Shown here in pieces: positions 22,001-30,152 of a DNA stretch of 34,387 nucleotides. The notes below the pieces were generated by a model. That model was not told the DNA's origin. It was given only the letters and a program-made list of their open reading frames with translations, and searched no databases. A program made the position numbers and the translations under genes. The stretch's first letter is position 1. Every line of letters starts with the position of its first letter. The stretch comes from Nitrospirota bacterium (lineage in GTDB: Bacteria; Nitrospirota; Thermodesulfovibrionia; Thermodesulfovibrionales; JdFR-88): positions 1-34,387 of the forward strand of contig JAKAMR010000015.1 of assembly GCA_021812785.1 (NCBI GenBank). The letters run 5' to 3'.

Positions 22001-24253
22001 ATGGACAAGGAACTGCAGACATATGGCATAACTGGTAAACCCGCCGTACCGCAACCGACGGCTTCCGGCGAGCCCCTTGCGGGCCTACAGCGTGGGGAGA
22101 GCGAAAATATCCATCTGAGGGATTATCTCCGAGTCCTTTCTGGAAGAAGGTGGGTCCTGGTCTCTTTTTTCACTTGCGTAATGGCGGCCGCGGTGGTATC
22201 CAATTTCATGGTGAAACCCGTCTACACCGCCACTGCGACCATAAAAATAGACAAAGGCACCCCAAACATACTGGCATTCAAGGGGGCCTATGAATCCGCG
22301 CAAAATGACGATGGCTATTATCAGACGCAGTACAAGATACTTAAAAGCAGGAACATAGCGGCAAGGGTAATAAGAAAACTGAATTTAGGCCGCAACAGGG
22401 AATTCGCACCCGCAGGCGGTCCGTCAGCTTTCAAGGAAGGGGACGTGTTAAGCATTTTGCCGTTCTTCCAGGAAGACGGGGGCGGCGCAAACCAGGAGGG
22501 GATTAGCCAGGAGGGGACCGGCCAGGATGTTGTGAAGCCATTTTTAAAAAGAGTCAAGGTAAGCCCCGTTCCAAATTCACAGCTTGTGAACGTGAGTTTC
22601 TCCTCGCACGATCCCGCTCTTGCAAGGGATGCGGCAAACGCCATTGCCGGCGCTTACATAGATTATAACGTTGAGAGCACATACGATGCGGGCAGGCAAG
22701 CCAGGGGGTGGCTTGAACAGCAGATAAAGATCATGAAAGCCAGGCTCGAGGACTCCGAGGAGAATCTCAACCAGTACGCCGCAGACAACCAGATGCTCTA
22801 TATAGAAGACAAAAACAGGATCAAGCAAAGCCTAGTGGACTATACGCTTGGCTATATGGCTGAGTCCCTGGATCAGGCGGTAGCCGAACGGATAGACAAG
22901 GAGTCGAGCTATACGGAGCTGAAGGACGCCGGGGAGGACAGCCGTGCGGTCATCGACAACTTGCTGATCCAGCAAATGAAGTCCCAGTATGCGACTCTGG
23001 TGGCGCAATACAATAACCAGCTGAAGACTTTCAAGCCCTCGTATCCGCAGATGAAGAACCTTCAAAGCCAGATCAGATCGATGGCAGCCTCCATCCGGGA
23101 AGATGAACTGGGCATCTTCAAATCCATCAAAGGGGAGTACCTGGCGGCGTTGAAAAAGGAAAACCAGCTCAGGCGGGTCTTTGATTCCCAGAAGAAAGAG
23201 GCCATCGGCTTTCAGAGGAAAATGGTGGAGTATCAGATACTTAAGCGGGAGGTGGACACGAACCAGACCCTCTATCTGAGCCTGCTTCAGAGGCTGAAAG
23301 AGATCAGCGTTTCGGCCACCATGACCTCCACCAACATCCAGGTGCTGGACAGGGCCCGGTTACCCAAAATGCCGTCTGCGCCCCAAAAAGTGAGAAACCT
23401 TGTATTTGCGCTTTTCTTTGGTCTTACGGGCGGCGTCGGGGCGGCCTTCTTTGCGGAGTACCTGGACAATACGGTCAAGGACACCTCAGAGATAGAAAGG
23501 AACATGAAGCTGGCGCCTCTTGGCGCGATCCCCCACAGGAAAAAGATCGAAATGGAGGAACTCTCCCTGGTCTCCCATGCGGATAACAAGGGGCCCCTGG
23601 CCGAGGCGTTCCGCTCCGTAGGCACATTTATCCTTTTTTCATCAGCGGCGCGGCCTCCAAAGACAATACTTGTTACCAGTCCGAGGGAGGGCGATGGCAA
23701 AACCACGGTGTCCTGCAACACCTCTATCGCCTTAACCAAATACCTGGGGAAAGGAATGATTATCGATGCGGACCTGAGGAAATCGAGCTTGCACCGTGTA
23801 TTCGGCCTCGAAAACAGCAAGGGGCTTTCAACTTATCTTTCGGGGAACATGGAGTTTGCAGGAGAAGGGCTTATAAGGAGCACGCATGTTCCCGCCCTGG
23901 ACATAATCACGGCGGGCCCCGTTCCGCCAAACCCCTCCGAGCTTCTTGGCTCCCCCAGGATGAAGGAGCTGCTGGAGCGGCTGGGGGGTATGTACAATTT
24001 TGTGATAATAGATTCGGCCCCCGTTCTGGGCATGGCGGATTCTGTCTGCCTTTGCAGCTTCGTGGACGGGGTAATAACCGTGGCGATGAGCGGCCGGACC
24101 ACCAGAGACGCGCTAAGAGAGACCAAAAAGATCCTGGACTATGTGAACGCGAAGGTGCTTGGCCTGGTCATAAACGGCGTCAGGGGAAATGACATGCGCT
24201 ACGGGTACTATTCATATTATCCGGCTTACCCCCGCAATGACGGAAGGGTGTAA
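22001..24253 (+). CDS. Wzc-type chain-length determinant fused to BY-kinase (tyrosine autokinase)
   Basis: A 750-aa inner-membrane polysaccharide co-polymerase. The N-terminal Wzz domain has its first membrane segment at about 46-68. A long helical/coiled periplasmic region follows (about 200-430) with the second membrane segment at about 465-485. The cytoplasmic kinase has Walker A PREGDGKTT (561-569, Lys567), Walker A' MIIDADLRK (586-594) and Walker B VIIDS (668-672). The C-terminus carries six tyrosines at 734, 736, 737, 739, 740 and 743, the autophosphorylation cluster of BY-kinases. ATG 22001, 11 bases after GGAAGGGG, is preferred over the in-frame TTG at 21980. Phosphorylation cycling, probably reversed by the PHP phosphatase at 27007, controls chain assembly. 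Confidence 0.95.
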   Translation: MDKELQTYGITGKPAVPQPTASGEPLAGLQRGESENIHLRDYLRVLSGRRWVLVSFFTCVMAAAVVSNFMVKPVYTATATIKIDKGTPNILAFKGAYESAQNDDGYYQTQYKILKSRNIAARVIRKLNLGRNREFAPAGGPSAFKEGDVLSILPFFQEDGGGANQEGISQEGTGQDVVKPFLKRVKVSPVPNSQLVNVSFSSHDPALARDAANAIAGAYIDYNVESTYDAGRQARGWLEQQIKIMKARLEDSEENLNQYAADNQMLYIEDKNRIKQSLVDYTLGYMAESLDQAVAERIDKESSYTELKDAGEDSRAVIDNLLIQQMKSQYATLVAQYNNQLKTFKPSYPQMKNLQSQIRSMAASIREDELGIFKSIKGEYLAALKKENQLRRVFDSQKKEAIGFQRKMVEYQILKREVDTNQTLYLSLLQRLKEISVSATMTSTNIQVLDRARLPKMPSAPQKVRNLVFALFFGLTGGVGAAFFAEYLDNTVKDTSEIERNMKLAPLGAIPHRKKIEMEELSLVSHADNKGPLAEAFRSVGTFILFSSAARPPKTILVTSPREGDGKTTVSCNTSIALTKYLGKGMIIDADLRKSSLHRVFGLENSKGLSTYLSGNMEFAGEGLIRSTHVPALDIITAGPVPPNPSELLGSPRMKELLERLGGMYNFVIIDSAPVLGMADSVCLCSFVDGVITVAMSGRTTRDALRETKKILDYVNAKVLGLVINGVRGNDMRYGYYSYYPAYPRNDGRV

Positions 24254-24303
24254 AAACGCGCGGCAGGGTAATTATCGTCCTTGTCCATCTTCTAGGTCTT
24301 TTC

Positions 24304-25527
24304 ATGGTTTACAGGCTGGGCGCGGACTGCCTGGCGGATATTGCCTGCAGGTCCGGAAACCGCGTGGCCCTCAGCATCGCCTCCCGCGTGGACCCTGGCA
24401 ATGCCAGGGTGCTTTATGGTCTGGCCCTCAAGAGCCACTATAGTCTGAAGAGACCGGAACTAGACAAGGCAATATGTCTGTACAAACTTGCTCTGGGCCG
24501 GGACCCTTTTTACGCCCAGGCGTGGTATCAGATGGCCCTTGCCTGCCGCCTGGCCGGAAAGAATTCAGACGCCGGGGATGATATGGCAAGGTATGAAATG
24601 CTCAGGGGTACCTACGAGGCGGACCTCTGGAACATAGGAGTGTTCAGGCTGGATGGCGGCCAGGAGGACCTGGCGGCGGCAGCCTTCAGAAGGTGCATTG
24701 AACTCAGGCCGGATTCTGAGGCCGGCGTATCGGGTCTCTTTCTTCTTATGAACACGCCTCAAAGCTATATGGCGGAAAAGGTGTTGCCTCGAACGGCCGA
24801 GGCCTATTCCGGCTATATGGATTACCTGCTTGGCAGCAGGAGGACGGATGATGCCCTTTCTTTTTTCAGGCTTTCGAGTGGCTTTGTCAGCCCGGACCGC
24901 CTGGCCTCTCTTTGCAGGCTATTGATCGCAGACAGGCGCTCAGAAGAGGCCTGGGATTTTTGGCGGCAGTTTTTGGGTGGAGCCAGGGAAGCAGGTGTGG
25001 GAGGCCCTGGCGCCGGGGACCCGGTCATGATTAACGGGGGATTTGAGAGGCCGGTCGGGGCGGAAGATGAAACGTGTTTCGGCTGGAGGGCCAGGCGCGG
25101 ACCGGGTCTTGATCTCTCATATGATGGGAATGTCCGGGCGGAAGGGAAAAGAAGCCTGCATATCGCGTTTGATGGTCGCAGGGAGCCCGGGTTTTGGTTG
25201 TGGCAGTACATAAGGGTGAAGCCGGACAGCTCATATGAGTTGAAGGCGGAAATCAGGACGCGCAATGTTATAACGGCAGGCGGCATATATCTTGAGGTCT
25301 GGAACCAGGCGTGCGGCGGTTATTATGCGCGCACGGCGGCGCTGAGGGGCACGGCGGATTGGAGGGAGATGCAGCTTGAGTTCAAGACCCCCATGGGATG
25401 CCGTTTGCTAAAGGCCGGCATATTAAGGCAGGAGGCCCTGAAGCTGGATCTTCAGGCGCCAAGCGATGTGTGGGTTGACGATGTCCGGATATCGCCTTTT
25501 CCGCCGCCCGCGGAACTGAAAAAATAA
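24304..25527 (+). CDS. TPR-repeat protein with C-terminal jelly-roll (carbohydrate-binding-like) domain
   Basis: 407 aa from the only canonical start, ATG 24304. Residues about 25-190 contain TPR-like helices (NARVLYGLALKSHYSLKRPELDKAICLYKLAL, AQAWYQMALACRLAGK, AAAAFRRCIELRPDSEAG). Residues about 240-400 (INGGFERPVG, FGWRARRGPG, GKRSLHIAFDG, WQYIRVKPDSSYELKAEIRT, DVWVDDVRISP) form a beta-sandwich like carbohydrate-binding modules. The in-frame sequence upstream encodes KTRGRVIIVLVHLLGLF, a membrane anchor or signal, back to a stop at 24238. The real start is probably near 24250, where the codon is GTA, overlapping the kinase stop. Such proteins occur in exopolysaccharide loci and probably bind or scaffold the polymer in the periplasm; no catalytic motif is seen. 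Confidence 0.75.
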   Translation: MVYRLGADCLADIACRSGNRVALSIASRVDPGNARVLYGLALKSHYSLKRPELDKAICLYKLALGRDPFYAQAWYQMALACRLAGKNSDAGDDMARYEMLRGTYEADLWNIGVFRLDGGQEDLAAAAFRRCIELRPDSEAGVSGLFLLMNTPQSYMAEKVLPRTAEAYSGYMDYLLGSRRTDDALSFFRLSSGFVSPDRLASLCRLLIADRRSEEAWDFWRQFLGGAREAGVGGPGAGDPVMINGGFERPVGAEDETCFGWRARRGPGLDLSYDGNVRAEGKRSLHIAFDGRREPGFWLWQYIRVKPDSSYELKAEIRTRNVITAGGIYLEVWNQACGGYYARTAALRGTADWREMQLEFKTPMGCRLLKAGILRQEALKLDLQAPSDVWVDDVRISPFPPPAELKK

Positions 25528-25595
25528 AAAACAAAAAAAGCGGAAAGGCAAAAAAACAAAAAATAAAAAAATAAAAAAAGGAAAACAAAAAACCT
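25528..25595 (+). other. A-rich low-complexity intergenic spacer
   Basis: A 68-bp spacer made almost wholly of A-runs interrupted by single C, G or T. No promoter or hairpin is seen. Similar A-rich spacers precede the genes at 6134 and 7799. It may act as an unstructured ribosome standby site for the TTG-started gene that follows. Confidence 0.5.
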
Positions 25596-27047
25596 TTGAG
25601 ATACGATCCCCTTTTTCTGGCTGTCACGGTAATGGTCTCTGTGCTGCTTTTTGGCTCCGTGGAGCCGTGGGCCGCAGGCCTGATAGGCCTGGCTGTAACA
25701 ATGTATTTCAACATCCGGGTCCATGATGCCAGGTTTTTGGACGGCATGGGACGCCCGTCCAAAGGGCCGCGGTGGAAAAAGGAGATCATCTGGGGTAAAG
25801 AATCCGGACCAGGGATCCCGTGGCGGGTTTTTGCTTTTTCCTGGCGCGGGGGGATGCTCATTTCCGCCGCAGGGTTCATGGCGGTTTCACTTTTGGGGCT
25901 GGCACCGCTTCCGGTTCGGACAATAGCTTTTTTTTCAAAAAAGGGATATGGGTTAATAGAGGGTCTTTCGCTGCAGCCGCCCGCATGGCACACCCTGAGC
26001 CTGGATGGTCATCAGAGTGTGGAGGCGCTTTTAAGGCTTGCGATATGCGCCATGGTATTCATTATCGCGGAGAGGGCAGGCAGAGACAGGAAGGCCCTGA
26101 AACGGACCTTTTCGATTCTCTCTTTTTTCGGTTTCGGTCTTGTTGTTTTTGCGGTCATTCAGAAATCCACGTGGGATGGCAGGCTCTACTGGTTCAGGGC
26201 GCTCCGGTACGGGAGGCATCCCTTTGGGCCATTTGTCAACCGGAACCATTTCGCGGGGTTTATGGGCATGCTTATTCCTCCGGGGCTCGCGCTGGCCTTT
26301 GAGGCCAGGAGGCCGGCTAAAACCGTGCTTTATGCCCTGCTGGCAGCGGTAATGGCCGCTGGCCTTTTTTACTCCCTTTCCAGAGGAGGAATAATTAGTT
26401 TTTTCGCCTCCATGCTCGTTTTCCTGGCGATGGCCAGACCGAAGAGCGGCAGGGCGGGGAACAGGGCCGTTTATTACGCGGTTTTTTGTTTTTTTGCGAT
26501 TGCCCTTCTGTTTTATGTTTTTTATGGGGGGATCTCACCGTTGCTGGGCAGATTTGAAGAGGGTGGGCTCAGCTTTGGAACAAGACTGAAGGTATGGGAG
26601 GCGGCGCTGCGTGCTGCCTGGGACTTTAAATGGTTTGGCACCGGTCTTGGCACCTTCAGGGAGATATTCCCACTGTATAATCCAGGTCTGCAGAAGACCT
26701 TCGATTTCGCCCATAACGACTATATAAATCTTATTGCGGAAACGGGCCTGTGGGGCTTTTTTTTTCTGCTGGTTTTTTTTGCGTCATTCGCCAGGGGCGT
26801 ATATAATTATTACGGACGGCAAAAGCCATCTTACCTTACCGCCGGGCTGCTTGCATCCGTGGCTTATATGCTTGTCCACAGTTTTTTGGATTTCAATCTG
26901 CACATACCTTCGAACGCGATCACTTTTTCTGTTGTTGCGGGGTTCGCCACAGCGCGCATCCATCTGAGAGGCGGGGGCGCCCGCCCCGGCGGAAGAGAGG
27001 ACTTCGATGGAACAAGGGCTTGCCCAAACGGGAAGCGGATTTATTGA
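25596..27047 (+). CDS. O-antigen ligase/polymerase family membrane protein (Wzy-like)
   Basis: A 483-aa inner-membrane protein with about a dozen hydrophobic segments. The Wzy_C/O-antigen ligase signature is clear: RHPFGPFVNRNHFAGFMGML (about 207-226), ending with LSRGGIISF. A large periplasmic loop contains FGTRLKVWEAALRAAWDFKWFGTGLGTFREIFPLY, followed by AHNDYINLIAETGLWGFF. In this locus it most likely polymerises lipid-linked repeat units on the periplasmic face, working with the Wzc co-polymerase. The start is TTG 25596, since an in-frame stop lies at 25572 and no other start intervenes; the ribosome-binding site is weak. Its 3' end overlaps the phosphatase gene by 41 bases, so the two are coupled. 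Confidence 0.9.
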   Translation: MRYDPLFLAVTVMVSVLLFGSVEPWAAGLIGLAVTMYFNIRVHDARFLDGMGRPSKGPRWKKEIIWGKESGPGIPWRVFAFSWRGGMLISAAGFMAVSLLGLAPLPVRTIAFFSKKGYGLIEGLSLQPPAWHTLSLDGHQSVEALLRLAICAMVFIIAERAGRDRKALKRTFSILSFFGFGLVVFAVIQKSTWDGRLYWFRALRYGRHPFGPFVNRNHFAGFMGMLIPPGLALAFEARRPAKTVLYALLAAVMAAGLFYSLSRGGIISFFASMLVFLAMARPKSGRAGNRAVYYAVFCFFAIALLFYVFYGGISPLLGRFEEGGLSFGTRLKVWEAALRAAWDFKWFGTGLGTFREIFPLYNPGLQKTFDFAHNDYINLIAETGLWGFFFLLVFFASFARGVYNYYGRQKPSYLTAGLLASVAYMLVHSFLDFNLHIPSNAITFSVVAGFATARIHLRGGGARPGGREDFDGTRACPNGKRIY

Positions 27048-27777
27048 CATACACTGCCACATATTGCCAGGGCTTGATGACGGCGCCAAGGACATGGCGC
27101 AGACGCTTGAGATGCTGAGGATCGCCGCAAAGGACGGCGTCGAGGGCATCGTGGCCTCCCCGCACATAAAATGCGGTGTCTATGACAACTCCAGGCAGAC
27201 TATAACCCGGGCCATTTGCGGCCTGAACGGGAGCGCAAAAAAGAACGGGGTCGAACTTTATCAAGGGGCGGACATTTATATTTCCAGGGGCCTGATAGAG
27301 GATGTCCGCAAGGGAGTTCTGCCCCTTATAAACGACAGGAATTATCTCTTGCTGGAGCTTCCCGATTATGTGCTTCCGCCCATCTCCGAGATCGAAAAAA
27401 TGATAGCCGGCCTGAAGGTAAACGGGGTCACCCCGGTGATAACTCACCCGGAAAGGAACCTTGCCATACTGGAAGACGTCTCCATCGCCGGTAAGCTCAT
27501 AAAGGCCGGCGCGGTATGCCAGCTCACCGCGGGCAGCATAACCGGGAGGTTCGGGGCCGCGGTCCGGAAGGCAAGTTTCAGGATGTTGAAAAAAAGCTTG
27601 GTCCATGCCATTGCTTCGGACGCGCACGACACCAGGAGGCGCCCGCCCATCCTCTCGGAAGCACACTCCGTGGTTGCGTCAAAATTCGGCCAATCTCTCG
27701 CGAACGACCTCTTCATACTGAACCCCCGAAGCATACTGAACGGGGACCCCCTGAATGGACATTATCCAAGGGCCTGA
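27007..27777 (+). CDS. PHP-family protein-tyrosine phosphatase (CpsB/YwqE-like)
   Basis: A 256-aa metal-dependent phosphatase of the PHP superfamily. FIDIHCHILPGLDDGAKDM (12-30, with His16 and His18 as metal ligands), GIVASPHIK, LLLELPDYVLP, GVTPVITHPERN and HAIASDAHD are the CpsB/YwqE signatures. These enzymes dephosphorylate BY-kinases and so reset the co-polymerase; here the partner would be the Wzc-type kinase at 22001. It takes the role that a low-molecular-weight phosphatase (Wzb) has in enterobacteria. The ATG lies inside the end of the Wzy gene with GAGAGG upstream. It is the last gene of the first exopolysaccharide block; 240 bp follow that hold the second promoter and the ops leader. 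Confidence 0.93.
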   Translation: MEQGLAQTGSGFIDIHCHILPGLDDGAKDMAQTLEMLRIAAKDGVEGIVASPHIKCGVYDNSRQTITRAICGLNGSAKKNGVELYQGADIYISRGLIEDVRKGVLPLINDRNYLLLELPDYVLPPISEIEKMIAGLKVNGVTPVITHPERNLAILEDVSIAGKLIKAGAVCQLTAGSITGRFGAAVRKASFRMLKKSLVHAIASDAHDTRRRPPILSEAHSVVASKFGQSLANDLFILNPRSILNGDPLNGHYPRA

Positions 27778-27854
27778 GCCAACCTTTGGCGCACGCGGGT
27801 TCTTCTCTTATCTGAAATCCCAATCGCAAAGATAAAAAAACCTTAAATTTCCTC

Positions 27855-27883
27855 TTGACATCACTTTGCCCCCTACTTATACT
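27855..27883 (+). promoter_or_regulatory. Strong sigma-70 promoter of the second exopolysaccharide block
   Basis: TTGACA (27855-27860), exactly 17 bp, then TATACT (27878-27883): a near-consensus promoter. +1 is near 27890, giving a leader of about 130 bases that contains the ops-like element. The 240-bp gap holds nothing else recognisable apart from a weak GCCAA/TTGGC hairpin near 27778. Confidence 0.8.
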
Positions 27884-27976
27884 TAAATACAACTTAAGGT
27901 TGCTATAGAAAAAATCTTCGGACCAATGTATCTGCCATTTCAGTTTCAACGCAAGGGCGGCCAAAAAATAGGCCAT

Positions 27977-27988
27977 GGCGGTAGCATG
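27977..27988 (+). promoter_or_regulatory. ops (operon polarity suppressor) element, RfaH recruitment site
   Basis: GGCGGTAGCATG matches the ops core GGCGGTAGnnTG of JUMPStart sequences, which pauses polymerase and recruits RfaH through the exposed non-template strand. It sits about 88 bases after the predicted +1, on the correct strand. Flanking GGC(C)ATG and CATGCC can form a stem that presents GCGGTAG in the loop. An RfaH-like gene lies 7.4 kb upstream in the same locus. Confidence 0.75.
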
Positions 27989-28017
27989 CCTAAAACTGCA
28001 AAGGAGGAGAGATCCCG

Positions 28018-29019
28018 GTGAATGGCGCGTGGCTCATTACGGGTGGGTGCGGGTTCATAGGTTCCAATCTCGCGGCACATATTCTGAAAAATCATGGCGG
28101 CACAAGGATCAGGGTCCTGGATAACCTTAATCAGGGCTCCGTAGGTGCGATGGTATCAACGATCCGTTTTAACTGCGAAATGGGAGACCCCCTTGCCAAT
28201 GTCTCCGTTTCCGTGGGGGATATAAAGGATTACGGCGTCTGCGCTGAAAGCGTCGAGGGGGTGGACACGGTTGTGCACCTGGCTGCGAACACGGGGGTGG
28301 CCCAGTCGGTCGATGACCCAAGGGCGGATATGGAGACAAACGTGATAGGTACCCTCAATATGCTTGAGGCCTCAAGGCAGGCCGGTGTGAAAAAATTCAT
28401 CTTTGCCTCTTCGGGTGCTCCGGTCGGAGAAGTCGAGCCTCCCATACACGAGGACAAGGCGCCCAAACCGGTTTCACCGTACGGCGCCAGCAAACTGGCG
28501 GGCGAGGCCTATTGCCAGGCCTACTGGCGGTCATATGGACTGCCCACGATCTCTCTCAGGTTCGGGAACGTTTACGGCCCGGGTTGCAAGCACAAGGACA
28601 GTGTCGTCGCCAGATTTCTGAGGCGGGCCCTTGCCGGAAAACCCCTGGAGATATACGGGGACGGCGATCAGACGAGGGACTTCATTTATATAGACGACAT
28701 CGTAAGGGCGATCTCATTGGCTGGGCAGCCCGGCCTAGGGGGTGAGGTCTTCCAGATAGCCACCCACCGGGAGACGACGGTAAACGAGGTAGCCCAAAGC
28801 ATAAGGCGTCTCGTTGAAAAAAGGACCGGCAGGAAGGTCGGCATATTTTTCGGCAAGAAGAGGCGGGGGGACGTAAAAAGGAATTATTCGGACATCTCGA
28901 AGGCGAAACGCATGCTGGGGTTCGATCCTCGCTTCAGCATGTCCCAGGGACTTGAAAAGACCCTTGAATATTACCTGAGGGAGGGACCTGTAAGCGAAGG
29001 CAGGCTCAAGGCGGTTTGA
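28018..29019 (+). CDS. NAD-dependent epimerase/dehydratase (UDP-glucose 4-epimerase-like)
   Basis: A 333-aa extended short-chain dehydrogenase. The Rossmann motif TGGCGFIGSNLAAHIL lies at residues 6-21, DNLNQGS follows the second strand, and catalytic Tyr155 and Lys159 lie in YGASK, with SSGAPVGE supplying the Ser. RFGNVYGPG and GDGDQTRDFIYIDDIVRA match GalE/WbpP/RmlB-type nucleotide-sugar enzymes. It would make a UDP- or dTDP-sugar for the polymer; the precise sugar cannot be read from sequence. GTG 28018 is set by AAAGGAGG (28000-28007). It is the first gene of the ops-led block and ends four bases past the earliest possible start of the next gene. Confidence 0.9.
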   Translation: MNGAWLITGGCGFIGSNLAAHILKNHGGTRIRVLDNLNQGSVGAMVSTIRFNCEMGDPLANVSVSVGDIKDYGVCAESVEGVDTVVHLAANTGVAQSVDDPRADMETNVIGTLNMLEASRQAGVKKFIFASSGAPVGEVEPPIHEDKAPKPVSPYGASKLAGEAYCQAYWRSYGLPTISLRFGNVYGPGCKHKDSVVARFLRRALAGKPLEIYGDGDQTRDFIYIDDIVRAISLAGQPGLGGEVFQIATHRETTVNEVAQSIRRLVEKRTGRKVGIFFGKKRRGDVKRNYSDISKAKRMLGFDPRFSMSQGLEKTLEYYLREGPVSEGRLKAV

Positions 29020-29054
29020 AGAAAAAGATTGGAAAATCAAAAGGCATCTCTTTC

Positions 29055-29069
29055 GGAGGGAATATTTTG
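29055..29069 (+). promoter_or_regulatory. RBS deciding the start of the 4,6-dehydratase gene
   Basis: GGAGGG (29055-29060) sits 6 bases before the in-frame TTG at 29067, which is the start of the family-like sequence. The alternative TTG at 29016 overlaps the previous stop but has no comparable site. Confidence 0.65.
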
Positions 29070-30152
29070 AAAGATTTTTACAGCGGGAAAAAGATTCTCG
29101 TGACGGGGGCCGCAGGCACGGTGGGCAGCGAGATTGTGAGGCAGCTTCATGCATTCGGGCCGTCTGAGCTGAGGTTGGTGGACAACAACGAGTCGGCGCT
29201 TTTTTTTCTTATGGAGCGGTATAAAAGCAGGAACATCTTTTGTTTCCTTGGGGACGTCCGGGACCCCGGAAAACTGAAGAAGCTCTCCGAGGGCCTGGAC
29301 ATAATCATCCACTGCGCGGCGTTCAAGCACGTCATCCTTTCCGAATACAACCCTTTCGACGTGGCCCAGACGAACATCTTCGGTGTTGAGAACATCATAC
29401 GGTCCGCGAAGGCCGGCGGGGTCAAGCACGTCCTTTTCACAAGCAGCGACAAAGCGGTAAACCCGACGAACGTCATGGGTACGTCAAAGCTGATGGGAGA
29501 GCGCCTTATCACCGCCGCCAACGCCCTCAAAAACGGCGATGGGACCATATTCAGCAGCTCGCGCTTTGGCAATGTGATCGGATCGAGGGGCTCTGTGGTG
29601 CCCCTGTTCATCAGCCAGATCAGAAAGGGCGGTCCCGTCACGCTTACCGATAAAAGGATGACCCGTTTTATCATGAGCATCCGGGCATCGGCAACTCTTG
29701 TGCTGAAGGCGCTCACACAGGCAAGAGGCGGAGAGGTATTCGTCACCAAGATGCCTGTGGCAAGGATCTCCGACTTGGCCCAGGTATTGATAGAGACAAT
29801 GGCCCCAAGGTTCGGGTACAAACCGTCGGCGATCAGGACGGTCGAGATAGGGGCGAAACCCGGAGAGAAACTCTATGAGGAACTCATGAGCGACGAAGAG
29901 GTCTCCCGGTCCATGGAGTTGAAGGACATGTTTGTGATAACCCCGGCTTTCAAATCGATCTACCAGTCGATCGATTATTCCTACCCAGATGTTGTTTCAA
30001 TGGGACTGACAAAATCCTACGTATCGGCAACTGAAAAACCCATGGGAAAGGATGACATCAGGGATTATCTGCTTAAAAACGGCCTTCTAGACGATATCTG
30101 GGGCGGCCAGACGGGCAGGACGGAATCTTTTTTGACGGAGGGAGCAGCGTGA
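29067..30152 (+). CDS. Polysaccharide biosynthesis protein, UDP-GlcNAc 4,6-dehydratase-like (CapD/FlaA1/PseB family)
   Basis: 361 aa from TTG 29067, chosen for its GGAGGG site; the earlier TTG 29016 would add 17 Lys/Gly-rich residues. KKILVTGAAGTVGSEIVRQL is the NAD(P) motif. HCAAFKHVILSEYNPFDVAQTNIFG and SSDKAVNPTNVMGTSK (Asp128-Lys129, with Met in place of the usual SDR Tyr) are the hallmarks of CapD/WbpM-type 4,6-dehydratases. SSRFGNVIGSRGSVVPLF, DKRMTRFIMSI and GAKPGEKLYEELMSDEE complete the pattern. It is a short soluble form without the membrane part of WbpM. The probable product is a 4-keto-6-deoxy UDP-sugar for the polymer. It shares a GTGA overlap with the next gene. Confidence 0.9.
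   Translation: MKDFYSGKKILVTGAAGTVGSEIVRQLHAFGPSELRLVDNNESALFFLMERYKSRNIFCFLGDVRDPGKLKKLSEGLDIIIHCAAFKHVILSEYNPFDVAQTNIFGVENIIRSAKAGGVKHVLFTSSDKAVNPTNVMGTSKLMGERLITAANALKNGDGTIFSSSRFGNVIGSRGSVVPLFISQIRKGGPVTLTDKRMTRFIMSIRASATLVLKALTQARGGEVFVTKMPVARISDLAQVLIETMAPRFGYKPSAIRTVEIGAKPGEKLYEELMSDEEVSRSMELKDMFVITPAFKSIYQSIDYSYPDVVSMGLTKSYVSATEKPMGKDDIRDYLLKNGLLDDIWGGQTGRTESFLTEGAA

Noticed and set aside
27778..27795. Terminator after the PHP phosphatase gene
   Set aside because: GCCAA/TTGGC gives a stem of only five pairs and no T-run follows.
27855..27872. Possible sigma-54 (-24/-12) promoter before the second exopolysaccharide block
   Set aside because: The GG of the -24 element is missing and the TTTGCC box is one base too close. 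The same bases form a far better sigma-70 promoter with TATACT.
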